This document shows, one piece after another, positions 45,301 through 56,560 of a stretch of 64,000 bases of DNA. Position 1 is the stretch's first letter. Each line of letters opens with the position of its first letter. The position numbers were made by a program, and so were the translations under genes. This DNA comes from Budorcas taxicolor (taxonomy: Eukaryota; Chordata; Mammalia; Artiodactyla; Bovidae). The stretch lies in NCBI RefSeq assembly GCF_023091745.1, contig NC_068935.1, positions 2,991,001 to 3,055,000 of the forward strand, read 5' to 3'. The notes below the pieces were generated by a model. The model was not told the DNA's origin, ran no database searches, and saw only the letters and a program-made list of their open reading frames with translations.

Positions 45301-45623
45301 GATCCAACCAGTTCATTCTGAAGCAGAGCAGCCCTGGGATTTCTTTGGAAGGAATGATGCTGAAGCTGAAGCTGCAGTACTTTGGCCACCTTATGCAAAG
45401 AGTTGACTCATTGGAAAAGACTCTGATGGTGGGAAGGATTGGGGGCAGGAGGAGAAGGGGACAAAGGAGGATGAGATGGCTGGATGGCACCATGGACTTG
45501 ATGGATGTGAGTCTGAATGAACGCTGGGAGATGGTGATGGACAGGGAAGCCTGGCATGCTACGATTCATGGGGTCACCAAGAGTTGGACACGACTGAGTG
45601 ACTGAACTGAAGTGAACTGAACT
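42302..45623 (+). mobile_element. near-full-length BovB LINE, inside old BovB
   Basis: About 3.3 kb, starting CTGGAGCAG and finishing with a (ACTGA)n-like tail; this is close to full BovB length (about 3.2 kb). The only copy in the window with the 5' UTR and endonuclease. It interrupts the old minus-strand BovB between CATCTTTG (ending 42301) and GCATGAAATATTC (from about 45624). Confidence 0.93.
42812..45605 (+). pseudogene. BovB endonuclease-reverse transcriptase, lightly broken
   Basis: Encodes an APE-type endonuclease (42812-43723) followed by reverse transcriptase and a C-terminal domain. Endonuclease motifs are present: ISELKW, VYAPTS, IGDWNAKVG and GSDHE, the metal-binding and catalytic positions of this family. 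RT has FIDYAKAFDSV and YADDTTLM. Lesions: TGA at 43721-43723 where other copies read Trp; a 1-base loss near 44462 shifts frame; TGA at 44878-44880; a further frameshift in the T/G run near 45028. Thus four lesions separate it from one long frame. In life this protein nicks target DNA and copies its own RNA there, and is the probable driver of Bov-tA movement. The start at 42812 is the first Met before the endonuclease. Confidence 0.92.
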
Positions 45624-45667
45624 TGCATGAAATATTCCCTTAGTATCTCTAATTATCTTAAGAGGTC

Positions 45668-46371
45668 TGCGGGAGTCCAGCTTCAGCCGCCAGGGAATCA
45701 GCCTTAATGTGTGACCGGTGTGGGCAGAAGATGATATAGCCTCTGACTCATAGTAGGGAACTACATGTTTATTTCAAGCTTCAGGTTTTCTTTTATACTT
45801 TGAAAAAAGCATTAGGTCAAAGATTTGACATTTTTAGTTTCCTCCACCCAGATTTACTGTACTTAACTTGTGATTACAGTGTAACTCATGCTACATTCCT
45901 CAGTTTATTTCTTATCTTTCTAAATCCTGTTTGTCCCTAGCATCTTAAGATCTCTATCTCCTAAAAAGGCTTCTAGCTATTATTAATTATTCCTAAACCC
46001 TAAACTCAGCAAACTTCTTTTGCCATAAATATTTCCCTCACAAACAGGTCTCAGAAAACAATCCTTCCATGGCCTCAAGCTGTGGCTTACATGCTCATCC
46101 TGGAACATTTTTTGTAAAGATCCTTGAACAAATTTCAATGGTTACTTTATAGATCATTTTTCTGGGCACAACTGCAGAAGGCTTTGTGCTTTCTCATGCT
46201 TCTCTCAAGCACCTTAACATTCTTTCCAGCCACTTAAACTGATGATAGGAAAGAACAAGTCAGAATCACAAGGCCTAACTCCTTCATCCCAGAAACGTGC
46301 CTGTGAGATGAGGAGAGGGGGTTGGGGTCATATCTCCATTTTGTCAGTAATGCCTAATGTGGCTCCTGACA
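45668..46371 (-). mobile_element. ERVK-type (class II) solo LTR inside old BovB
   Basis: 704 bp. Minus-strand ends are TGTCAGGAGCC...CCCGCA; TATAAAAG box near 45798-45790 and AATAAA at 45773-45768. BovB text continues on either side (AAGAGGTC | GATCTCTAG); the flanking hexamers GAGGTC and GATCTC are a decayed target duplication. The start TGTCAGGAGCC resembles ruminant class II LTRs. Confidence 0.8.
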
Positions 46372-46673
46372 GATCTCTAGTCTTTCCCATTCTATTGTTT
46401 TCCTCTATTTCTTTGCACTGATCACTTAGGAAGGCTTTCTTATCTCTCCTTGCTGTTCTTTGTAACTCTGTGTTCAGATTGGTATATCTTTCTTGTTCAC
46501 CTTTGCCTTTAGCTTCTATTCTTTTCTCAGCTATAGGTAAGGCTTCCTCAGACCACCATTTTGCCTTTTGCATTTCTTGTTTGGGGATGGTTTTGATCAC
46601 CACCTCCTGTACTATGAGCCTCTGGCCATAGTTCTTCAGGCACTTTATCTGTCAGATCTAATACCTCATGGTG

Positions 46674-46818
46674 CTGTTGCTGCTGCTGCTAAGTCGCTTC
46701 AGTCGTGTCCAACTCTGTGCAACCCCATAGATAGTAGCCCACCAGGCTCCCCCGTCCCTGGGATTCAAGGCAAGAACACTGAAGTGGGTTACCATTTCCT
46801 TCTCCAGTGCATGAAACT
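46674..46818 (-). mobile_element. Bov-A monomer SINE
   Basis: (GCT)n, AAGTCGCTTCAGTCGTGTCC, then one Bov-A unit ending near CTCCAGTGCATG. Single monomer, unlike the Bov-A2 copies. Confidence 0.88.
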
Positions 46819-47464
46819 GAAAATTGGATACCTCATACATGTTAATAACTATGTGCATTTATGTACATTTGAACTAATAGAAAATTTCATTTTCTGCTCT
46901 CAGGATGAAATAAGATTATTCAAATTATCATAGAAACATAGGCCCAGCAACAAGTGTAAAATCATCTTCATGGGACAATAATGGGTTCCATTGTGTGTAG
47001 TTCTTAGGAAGCAATTGTGAATACCATAGCCCTTAAGTAGAGTTTTGCCAATGGAATGAAGGACAGTATAAAGCAAATTCTTAGCTACACAATAGAGTAT
47101 TACATAATTTCATGACTGGATATTAATTGAAGATACCATTAATAATTTATATGAAATGGTAATTACTAAATGTGAAATTAAAGTATGCTTTATTATGAAT
47201 ATGATATGTGTAATGTGCTCTTATAGCATTTAGGAACAAATGGAATTCATATTAATATCAGCCTGAATTAAACATAGAAGCAAGTCTCAATTTTAGCCTT
47301 TAGTTACTATAAATATAGACCAAATAATGCATTTAGATACAGATTATGGTCAAGAAGTTCAGAAATTAATAACTAAGACAGGGAAGGATATACATATTTA
47401 ATCACTCAGTCTATTAACATTTGATCATTCAGTTTATAATGATAAAATATTATATTGTAGTAAT
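46819..47464. other. unassigned AT-rich sequence
   Basis: About 650 bases without recognised features. Confidence 0.4.
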
Positions 47465-48240
47465 GACACTTGCTTTTTGGAAAGAAAGCTATGACAGGTC
47501 TAGAGAGAATATAAAAAAGCTTCCCTAGTGGCTCAGATGGTAAAGAATCTGCCTGAAATGCAAGAGACCTCTGCAGGGTTCAATCTCTGGCTTGGGAAGA
47601 TCCCCTGGAGTAGTGGATGGCAACTCACTCCAGTACTGTTGCTTGGAAAATCCCATGGACTAAGAAGCCTGGCGTGCCCCAATCCATGGGTTCACAAAAA
47701 GCTGGACATGTCTGAGAGACTAACATACTCACTCAATTTTCTGTGAAAGGTCTATTTAGTCAAAGCTATGGTTTTTCCAGCAGTCATGTACAAACGTGAG
47801 AGGTTTTACTAGCAGTCATGTACAAACGTGAGACTTGTGCCTAAAAGAAGGCTGAACACCAAAGATTTGATACTTTGAAATTGTGCTGATGGAGAAGACT
47901 CTTGAGAGTCCTTTGGACTACAAGGAGATCAAACCAGTCAATCATAAAGGAAATCAACCCTGACCGTTCACTGGAAGGACTGATACTAAAGCTAAAGGTC
48001 CAATACTTTGGCCACCTTATATGAAGAGCCAACTTACTAGAAAAGACCCTCATGGTGAAAAGATTGAAGGCAGAAGAAGAAGGCAGCAGAGGATGAGATG
48101 ATTTGATAGCATCACCAAATCAATGGACATGAATTTGCTCACACCATGGTAGTGGAGGAAAGAGGAGCCTGGCGTGCTGCAGTCCATGGGGTCGCAAAGA
48201 GTCAGACATGACTTAGTGACTGAACAACAATAACAACAAC
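47465..48240 (+). mobile_element. old BovB 3' fragment, split by a SINE
   Basis: 47465-47518 and 47731-48240 are one decayed plus-strand BovB, interrupted by a Bov-tA. A local tandem duplication (47779-47810 and 47811-47833) repeats AGCAGTCATGTACAAACGTG. No usable frame. Confidence 0.88.
47519..47730 (+). mobile_element. Bov-tA SINE in BovB
   Basis: Head GCTTCCCTAGTGGCTCAGATG, body CACTCCAGTACTGTTGC, tail AGCTGGACATGTCTGAGAGA. Confidence 0.9.
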
Positions 48241-48859
48241 CAGAAATAAGGTTAGAGTAAGAAAAACAATTTGCCTTGCCTCATTTTCAGTTTTGTCACT
48301 CCTCACACCAAAATCACCTATAAATATATTTTGTCTCTATATAAATGTCATACTGTAACAACTACCAGAGATTATGTAAATGTTTTCTTCTCTTTAGAAA
48401 GTGCTGATGAGATGTTATACACTGGTAAAGATCAAGTTGAAAGTATCTTAAACTTTTAAACCCAAAGACAATAAAGAAAATAAATTCACCAAAAGCATAT
48501 GCAAATGACCAAACTAAGAGGCCACACACATCATTTAAAATTTAGATAAAAGGACAAATAAAAATTTCAGGGAAATAAATTAAAATTAGAATAGTGTTTC
48601 ATGATCTCAGCACTTGGTTTATCTTATTTTCTTAGTTCACAGAGGTTTCAGAAACCAACTGCCGCAAAGTCCATATTCCCTCTATGAATAGAATTGCTGT
48701 ATCTTATACTGGCTTCTTAGAGTAGGGCATGCTAGCTCCACCATTCTGGAACATAAGCATTAAATTACAGGTCAAAGAAACAAAGACTATCAAATGACTG
48801 AGGTTCAATTTGCCTCACTGCCTCCTAATCTCTAATGCAATTGGCTAGAGCAGAATTGG
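48241..48859. other. unassigned sequence
   Basis: No recognised repeat or gene. A pyrimidine tract plus AG near 48398 mimics a splice acceptor, but no exon context supports it. Confidence 0.4.
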
Positions 48860-50412
48860 AATATGTAAAATATAATGGAAATGGAGGAATCAATCTGCCT
48901 GACTTCAAATTATACTGCAAAGCTATGGTCCTCAAGACAGTATGGTACTGGCACAAAGACAGAAATATAGATCAATGGAACAATATAGAAAGCCCAGAGA
49001 TAAATTCACGCACCTATGGACACCTTATCTTTGATAAAGGATGCAATAATACAATGAAGAAAAGACAGTCTCTTTAACAAGTGGTGCTGGGAAAACTGGT
49101 CAACCAACTGTAAAAGAATGAAACTAGAACACTTTCTAACATCATACACACAAATAAGATCATAATTGATTAAAGATCTAAACATAAGACCAGAAACTAT
49201 AAAACTTCTAGAGGAGAACATAGGCAAAACACTCTCTGACATAAATCACAGCAGGATCTTCTATGACCCACATCACAGAGTACTGGAAATAAAATAAAAA
49301 AATAAACAAATGGAACATAATTAAACTTAAAAGTTTTTGCACAATGAAAGAAACTATAAGCAAGGTGAAAAGACAGCCTTCAGAAGGGGAGAAAATGATA
49401 ACAACTGACAAAGAAATAATCTCAAAAATATACAAGCAGCTCATGCAGCTCAATACCAGAAAAATAAATGACCCAATCAAAAAATGGGCCAAAGACCTAA
49501 GCAGAAATTTCTCCAAAGAAGACATGCAGATGGCTAACAAACACATGAAAAGATGCTCAACATCACTCATTATCAGAGAAATGCATATCAAAACCACAAT
49601 GAGATATCATCTCACGGTGGTCAGAATGGCTGCTATCAAAACGTCTACAAACAGTAAATGCTGAAGAGGGTGCAGAGAAAAGAAAACCTGTTAAACTGTT
49701 GGTGGGAATGCAAACTAGTACAGCGACTATGGAGAACAGTGTGGAGATTCCTTAAAAAATGGGAAATAGAACTGCCATATGACTGAGCAACCCCACTGCT
49801 GGGCATACACACCAGGGAAACCAGAATTGGAAGAGACATGTATACTCCAATGCTCATCATAGCACTGTTTACAATAGCCAGGATATGGAAGCAACCTAGA
49901 TGTCCATTGGCAGATGAGTGGATAAGAAAGCTGTGGTACATATACACAATGGGATATTACTCAGCTATTAAAAAGAATGCATTTAAATTAGTTCTAATGA
50001 GGTGGATGAAACTGGAGCCTATTATACAGAGTGAAGTAAGTCAGAAAAACACAAATACAGTATATTAACACATATATATGGAATTTAGAAAGATGATAAC
50101 AATGACCCTGTATGTGAGACAGCAAAAGAGACACAGAAGTAAAGAACAGACATTTGGACTCTGTGGGAGAAGGCGAGGGAGGGATGATTTGAGAGACTAG
50201 CACTGAAACATGTATATTAGCATATGTGAAATATATCACCAGTCCATATCTGATGCACTGTGACAACCCTGATGGAAGTGGGGAAGGAGGTGGGGGAGGG
50301 GTTCAGGATGGGGACTAATGTACACCCTGATACATGTCAATGAATGGCAAAAATCACTACAATATTGTAAAGTAGCCTTCAATTAAAATAAACAAATTAA
50401 TTTTAAAAATAA
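48860..50412 (+). mobile_element. ruminant L1, 5'-truncated 3' end
   Basis: ORF2 C-terminal part, 3' UTR and an A-rich end. Frames 48835-49077 (NLPDFKLYCKAMVLKTVWYW), 49344-49664 (NDPIKKWAKDLSRNFSKEDM) and 49838-50068 (YTPMLIIALFTIARIWKQPR, RKLWYIYTMGYYSAIKKN) follow the family's order but in different frames, so frameshifts have broken it. The closing A/T tract lies at 50380-50412. Confidence 0.9.
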
Positions 50413-50681
50413 GGTAATTAAATAGGAAACAATCTCTGGGTGAAGCAATTCAAGAAGAAAATGTTATTTATGCCTGAATTCACTAATTACATTATCATTT
50501 CTATAAATTTAATCAAGACATCTAGGTGTTTTCAGTGTTCATATTTTAAGTCCACTCGAGAAAGATGTTTTAAAGAAACTATAGAAGCTGACTTCCCAGT
50601 ACCTAAAGAATTTTAAAACTTCTTGTGCAGTCATTAGCACATTTAAATGTTTGTCTGAGTATTCACCAATGGCTATTTTAC
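50413..50681. other. unassigned sequence
   Basis: Nothing recognised between the L1 end and the next BovB. Confidence 0.4.
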
Positions 50682-50691
50682 TAGTGTATTT

Positions 50692-52534
50692 CAGTTCAGT
50701 TCAGTGTCTCAATCTTGTCCAACTCTTTGTGACCCCATGAATTACAGCACACCAAGCCTCCCTGTCCATCACCAACTCCCGGAGTTCACTCAGACTTATG
50801 TCCATCGAGTTGGTGATGCCATCCAGCCATCTCATCCTCTGTCGTCCCCTTCTCCTCCAGCCCCCAATCCCTCCCAGCATCAGAGTCTTATCCAATGAGT
50901 CAACTCTTCGCATGAGGTGGCCAAAGTATTGGAGTTTCAGCTTTAGCATCACTCCTTATAAAGAACATCCAGTACTGATCTCCTTTAGAATGGACTGGTT
51001 GGATATCCTTGCAGTCAAAGGGACTTTCAAAAGTCTTCTCCAACATCACAGTTCAAAAGCATCAATTCTTCGGTGCTCAGCTTTCTTCACAGTCCAACTC
51101 TCACATCCATACATGATTACTTGTAAAATCATAGCCTTGACTAGATGGACCTTTGTTGGCAAATAATGTCTCTGCTTTTAAATATACTATTTATGTTGGT
51201 CATAACTTTCCTTCCAAGGAGTAAGCGTCTTTTAATTTCATGGCTGCAGTCACATCTGCAGTGATTTTGGAGCCCCCCAAAAATAAAATCAGACACTGTT
51301 TCTGCTGTTTCCCCATCTATTTCCCATGAAGTGATGGGACCGGATGCCATGATCTTCGTTTTCTGAATGTTGAGCTTTAAGCCAACTATTTCGCTCTCCC
51401 CTTTCACTTTCATCAAGAAGCTTTTTAGTTCCTCTTCACTTTCTGCTATAAGGCTGGTGTCATCTGTGTATCTGAGGTTATTGATATCTCTCCCAGCGAT
51501 CTAGATTCCAGCTTGTACTTCATCCAGCCCTGCGTTTCTCATGATGTACTCTGCATATATGTTAAATAAGCAGCATAACAATATACAGCCTTGATGTACT
51601 CCTTTTACTGTTTGTTCCATGTCCAGTTCTAACTGTTGCTTCCTGACCTATATTAGGTTTCTCAAGAGGCTGGTCAAGGGGTCTGCTATTCCCATCTCTG
51701 TCAGAATTTTCCACAGTTTACTGTGATCCACAGAGTCAAAAGCTTTGCATAGTCAATAAAGCAGAAATAAAAGTTTTTCTGGAACTGTCTTGCTTTTTTG
51801 ATGATCCAGCAGATGTTGGCAATTTGATCTTTGTTTCCTCTGCCTCAACAGTCTCTTCTGTCCATGGGAGTTTCCAGGCAAGAATGCTGGAGTTGGGTGT
51901 CATTGCCTTCTCCGTCCTCTGCCTCAGGGATCAAGACCATCCCCATGGAAAAGAATACAAAAAAGCAAAATGGCTGTCTGGGGAGGCCTTACAAATAGCT
52001 GTGAAAAGTAGAGAAGTGAAAAGCAAGGAGAGAAGGAAAGATATAAGCATCTGAATGCAGAGTTCCAAAGAATAGCAAGAAGAGAAAAGAAAGCCTTCCT
52101 CAGTGATCCATGCAAAGAAATAGAGGAAAACAACAGAATGGGAAAGACTAGAGATTTCTTCAAGAAAATTAGAGATACCAAGGGAACATTTCATGCAAAG
52201 ATGGGCTCGATAAAGGACAGAAATGGTATGGACCTAACAGAAGCAGAAGATATTAAGAAGAGGTGGCAAGAATACACAGAAAAAGTGTACAAAAAAGATC
52301 TTCATGTCCAAGATAATCACGATGGTGTGAGCATTCATCTAGAGCCAAACCTCCTGGAATGTGAAGTTAAGTGAGCCTTAGAAAGCATCACTACCAACAA
52401 AGGTAGTGGAGGCGATGGAATTCCAGTTGAGCTATTTCAAATTCTGAAAGATGATGCTGTGAAAGTGCTGCACTCCATATGCCAGCACATTTGGAAAACT
52501 CAGCAGTGGCCGCAGGACTGGGAAAGGTCAGTTT
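50692..52534 (-). mobile_element. BovB LINE with 5' inversion and SINE fragment at the join
   Basis: 50692-51846 is minus-strand BovB from its tail to the RT N-terminal region. 51927-52534 is plus-strand BovB from further upstream (GATCAAGACCATCCCC to CAGGACTGGGAAAGG). A 10-bp duplication TAGTGTATTT (50682-50691 and 52535-52544) brackets both. Between the halves sits an 80-base piece with Bov-A/Bov-tA sequence. Confidence 0.92.
51848..51914 (-). mobile_element. Bov-A-like SINE fragment at BovB inversion join
   Basis: CCATGGGAGTTTCCAGGCAAG then TGCTGGAGTTGGGTGTCATTGCCTTCTCC matches the middle of a Bov-A monomer only. It is flanked by the 12-bp direct repeat TCCTCTGCCTCA at 51836-51847 and 51915-51926. 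Confidence 0.8.
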
Positions 52535-52544
52535 TAGTGTATTT

Positions 52545-52867
52545 AGTTAAATTCTGACTAGAATTGAAAATTGAATACCCAATTTATAGTCTGCAGTTGT
52601 TCTCAGACATTGTATCCTGAAACCCTTTTACACTCTTAAAACATACCCTTATTGATACATATAATATTATACATTAAAATTTCAAATTTTAAAATAATAT
52701 ATCATTTAATTTAAAATAATAACAAACCAATTACCACATTGATAAAACATTTTTTATAAATATATCTTTATCATTATACAAATATTTTGCAGGACTTATC
52801 TCTGATTTAATAGATTTTAGTTAGAAATTTACACTTGGTTCTTTATGCATTCTCTTGCACTCATTGC
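52545..52867. other. unassigned AT-rich sequence
   Basis: Over 75% A+T by eye; no feature recognised. Confidence 0.4.
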
Positions 52868-52877
52868 TTTGGTTGAA

Positions 52878-53195
52878 TTGAAGCGAAGTGAAAGTCACTC
52901 ATTGTGTCTGACTCTTTGTGACCCCATGGGCTATACAGTCCATGGAATTCTCTAGGCCAGAAAACTGGGGTGGGTAGCCTTTCCCTTTTCCAGGGGATCT
53001 TCCCAACCCAGGGATCTAACCCAGGTCTCCCACACTGCAGGTGATTCTTTACCAGCCAAGCTATCAGAGAAACCCAAGAATACTGGAATGGGTAGCCTAT
53101 CCATTCTTTACTGAATGTTCCAAACCCAGGAATCAAACTGGGGTCTTCTGCATTGCAGGTGGATTCTTTACCAACTGAGCTTTCAGGGAAGCCTG
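52878..53195 (-). mobile_element. Bov-tA-type dimeric SINE with target duplication
   Basis: Reverse-complement tail and body, then two tRNA-like heads (ending about 53071 and 53195). TTTGGTTGAA flanks it at 52868-52877 and 53196-53205. Same architecture as 25911-26215. Confidence 0.92.
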
Positions 53196-53225
53196 TTTGG
53201 TTGAAACACAAATAGAAATTATGAC

Positions 53226-54281
53226 TGCCAGGAGCCAGCACAGGAGATCCCACCCATGACAAGGTCATGCAGAGACCTGACAGGCAAGGCAGATCAGGAC
53301 TTGAGGGACTCCCTGGACCAGCTCGAGCATCTACCCCAAACCAAAATCTGTCTGTCTACTGTTTACTATATTATGCCTTTCACCAACTCTTCTGACATTA
53401 ACATGGGGCTATCCCCGACCACCTTTCTCTGGAGAAAATCAACTTAGGACTCTAGTTGATAAGTCTCCTGGGCATGAAAAGAGCATTTCAATTCAAACCC
53501 CCCTGTTAGCATTCTAGCTTGTTTGGCAGGTTTATTCAGACTCTTGCAACTATGCATATGATTGTTCACAACATCCCAACCATGACACAAGAAGCTTAAG
53601 CATTCTAAAAATATATAGCCCTTCGAGGGGTGAAAAAGTTTTATTAAAATAATACTGGTGAAGAATTTCATTGTTGAGCCAATGCTTGCTGCCAAGTTCC
53701 TATATCCCTTATCAAATTGTGTGCCTGGGAGTGCATTAGTTAATATAGTTGTAATGTAAGAAAAACAAGTAGTAGCCTTGGTATTAACCACATCAGACCT
53801 TTGAGCTGATAAGTTCTTTTTTTTTTGCTGTTGTAACCCATTGCACCTTTGCTCCATGAGAATGTAACTCTGTTTAGTACTTTCTGAGGCTGACACAGAT
53901 TAGAGGTATAAAGAAAAAAACACTTCAAGGGAAAACAAGTTTTCTGGTTGATCAACCTTTATCAAAAAAGGGTCATAAAATGTCAACAGGCCTCCAAGGC
54001 TAGAAGATAATGTACACAACATAAGACCCTTGTTTATGGGAAAGGTATGCAGAAAAAAATCCTGGTTTCGATAAGGGCAAAACTGCTGGAGTGTTTGAGC
54101 TGACTCTATATGACTTTACATCTTTCATTTTCCTCTATGTACAAGTCAGGGTATAATAGCCCCTTTTGAAAATTAAGTTATGGGCCTCACTCACCAAAGC
54201 TTGGTCTCCCCGTGTCATTCTTTTGCCAATGCTGTTCATCTTGAGGGTATCCCTGGACTCTGCTGAGGCTGGACCCCAGCA
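53226..54281 (+). mobile_element. ERVK-type (class II) solo LTR, perfect 6-bp duplication
   Basis: 1056 bp, TGCCAGGAGCC...CCCCAGCA. TATGAC flanks it at 53220-53225 and 54282-54287; six bases is the betaretroviral (class II) duplication length. A TATAATAG-type box is at about 54151. A 150-codon antisense frame at 53896-53444 has no resemblance to a known protein. Confidence 0.9.
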
Positions 54282-54287
54282 TATGAC

Positions 54288-55062
54288 CTCATAGAGATTT
54301 TTTTTTTGAAAAGGAACTTTTTAATAATATTTTACAGATGATTATGAATATCTACCTTTGATACTACATCAAAATTCCCAAGTGGTAGTTTCTTAAAATG
54401 GTGCTTACCATGCAGAATCAGATCATATGGCTAACATTAAAATCAATTAGTCTGGTTTTGGATCCATTCATCCCTTTGCAATATCATGAGTTGTTCATTT
54501 GTGAAATAGTTCACTGAGTTATGCAGAACATCCAAATGTTGACATATCCTTAACATGATATTATGATATCAAAAACTCACATTCAGGAGCACCATCACCA
54601 GTATCATAAGTCTTTAGATATTGAGAAGCTTTTGAGCTCACAGTGGTAGATATATTTTCCAAATTTCTAATTTTCACTTTAAAGTTTAAATTTTATCACT
54701 GAGAAAAAGTAAATTAAGTTGCTTTCCTTTAAACCACAGGGTTATTTTGTTCATTTTTGACAAAATGTCTGTCAAATACCCATGGATGAATGAACATAGT
54801 TGTTCTGCCCATTGCTTAAGTAAAAATAGTGATCCTCAAGAAAAGTCACTAGTTGAGCTCACAGCAATAACAATTGTATAATCACTTTCCTATAAATAAT
54901 TATTTAATTTCAGTATTGAAAACTAAGGGTTTTATGAACTTCTAAACTTGTCACACAAAATATTTAAAAGAAATATATTCTAGAGTTGAGTTTTTTAATG
55001 AATATTATTTAACTTTTAATCAAAAAAATTCTTGAGTGAAGCTATTTGTTGCTTTTTACCCC
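54288..55062. other. unassigned AT-rich sequence
   Basis: About 770 bases; nothing recognised. Confidence 0.4.
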
Positions 55063-55265
55063 CTGACTCTGATGTTGGGAGAGATTGAAGGCAGGAGGAG
55101 AAGGAGACAATGGAGGATAAGATGGTTGGATGGCATCACTGACTCGATGGACATGAGTTTGAGCAAGCTCTGGGAGTTGGTGATGGACAAGGAAGCCTGG
55201 CCTGCTGCAGTCCATGGGGTCACAAACAGGATGAAATGACTGGGCAACTGAACTGAACTAAACTG
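55063..55265 (+). mobile_element. BovB LINE 3' end, short
   Basis: About 200 bases from CTGACTCTGATGTTGGGAG to the (ACTGA)n-like end. Frame 55036-55239 reads the C-terminal GRRRRRQWRIRWLDGITDSM segment. Confidence 0.92.
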
Positions 55266-55459
55266 AGTTCATATAAACTTTGAGGCCACTGCTTAAGGCT
55301 CCAAGAGTTATATCAGAATTACTTTAATTGCTTTTGCACTGTCAGTGCAAATGTCAACCCAGTAGAAAGTAAAAAGTAAATAATGTCAATATTTTTATGA
55401 AAATTATTTAGATATTGCAGAGCCCTAAAAGAATCACACTTTGGGAAGTGGACCTACAC

Positions 55460-56195
55460 AAAGTGTATTAGTTTTCTGTTACTGCTGTAACAAATAACCA
55501 AAATAATAGCAGGTTAAAACAAAGCAAATTTATTATCTTAAAGCCTCTGCATGTCAGAAGACTGGGTGCGTGAACTTAGATCCTTAGTCCAGAGTCTCAC
55601 AGTGCTGAAACCGAGGTATCAGTAAGGCTGAGGTCCAATCCAAAATATGTAGGGAGGAATGAGCTTTCATGATCATTTAAGCTGTTGGCAGAATTCAGTT
55701 ACCTTTTGTTATATAACTTATATCCTTGTTTACTTGCAGGTTGATAGCTGTAGGTCAGTCTTGCTCCTAAAAGTTGTTCACATTCATTCTCAGGTCTTCC
55801 ATGTCCTCTCTCTAGCAACAGGAAATCAAATTACTCTTACTCAGGAGTCTGGCATATCTCTGACTCCAGCCAGAGAAATTTCTGTTCTTCTAACAGCTTA
55901 TATCATTACAGTGGCCCCACCTGGATAATCCAAGATAATCCCCCTAATTTAAGGTTTGAAACCTCAGACAATATTTGCCAAGTTCATGTTGCAATGGAAT
56001 ATAACATATTTAGAGATTTCAGGGTTTAAAGCACAAACATCTTTGGGAGATTACTCTGCCTACCATAGTCTTCCCTCTGGCCTCCAAAGGTACACATTTT
56101 TATCAAATGCAAAATACAGTCATCATATTTTAAGGTCCCCAAATGTCTGATCTCATTACAGTATCAACTAAAAGTCTAGAATCCCAGAGGAGAGG
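55460..56195 (+). mobile_element. ancient interspersed repeat, family not named
   Basis: Starts GTATTAGTTTTCTGTTACTGC and passes through decayed motifs such as GCCCCACCTGGATAATCCAAG near 55914 and TCTTTGGGAGATTACTCTGCC near 56040, in the order of a widespread old mammalian repeat. I cannot place it in an LTR or L1 family with confidence. The last 254 bases recur inverted at 57356-57609. Confidence 0.5.
55942..56195 (+). repeat. left arm of 254-bp inverted repeat
   Basis: Begins CCCTAATTTAAGG and ends CCAGAGGAGAGG. Its reverse complement is found at 57356-57609; reading both arms base by base I saw no difference. Sequence to the left continues the same old repeat, so this arm is probably the source copy. 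Confidence 0.95.
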
Positions 56196-56279
56196 TTCAA
56201 GATGGCAATGAAAGGAGATCGTGAACTCACCTCCTCCCATGGACACAACAAATTTGTAGGTACATATGGCATAATTTCT

Positions 56280-56560
56280 GGAGAATGCAATGGCACCCCA
56301 CTCCAGTACTCTTGCCTGGAAAATCCCATGGATGGAGGAGCCTGGTGGGCTGCAGTCCATGGGGTCGCTAAGAGTCGGACACAACTGAGCAATTTCACTT
56401 TCACTTTTCACTTTCATGCATTGGAGAAGGAAATGGCAAGCTACTCCAGTGTTCTTTCCTGGAGAATTCCAGGGACAGGGGAGCCTAGTGGTCTGCCTTC
56501 TATGGGGTCGCACAGAGTCAGACACGACTGAAGTGTCTTAGCAGCAGCAGCAACAGCAGC
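56280..56560 (+). mobile_element. Bov-A2 SINE with target duplication
   Basis: Two Bov-A monomers joined by the TTTCACTTTTCACTTTC linker, and an AGCAGCAGCAGCAACAGCAGC tail in 20-base range. Flanked by ATGGCATAATTTCT (from 56266) and ATGGCATTAGTTTCT (from 56561), one insertion/substitution apart. Confidence 0.93.

Larger units (their letters stand above)
32377..46664 (-). mobile_element. old BovB LINE hosting four nested insertions
   Basis: One minus-strand BovB can be followed in order through five blocks: 32377-32881, 33867-34674, 41901-42301, 45624-45667 and 46372-46664, from its 3' end to the endonuclease region. Blocks join exactly where the insertions begin and end: L1, ERV-A, a younger BovB and an ERVK-type LTR. 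The BovB text alone is about 2.1 kb. Small decayed frames remain (34142-33942, 34540-34253, 46603-46328). Confidence 0.9.

Noticed and set aside
48390..48460. Possible splice acceptor and exon (pyrimidine tract, AG, then a short open frame)
   Set aside because: No matching donor, conserved frame or neighbouring exons; isolated acceptor-like text is common.
53444..53896. 150-codon minus-strand open frame
   Set aside because: Antisense to a solo ERVK LTR; no resemblance to a viral or host protein.
55956..56150. Same 64-codon frame found here and at 57595-57401
   Set aside because: The identical peptide reflects the 254-bp inverted repeat, not two copies of a gene.
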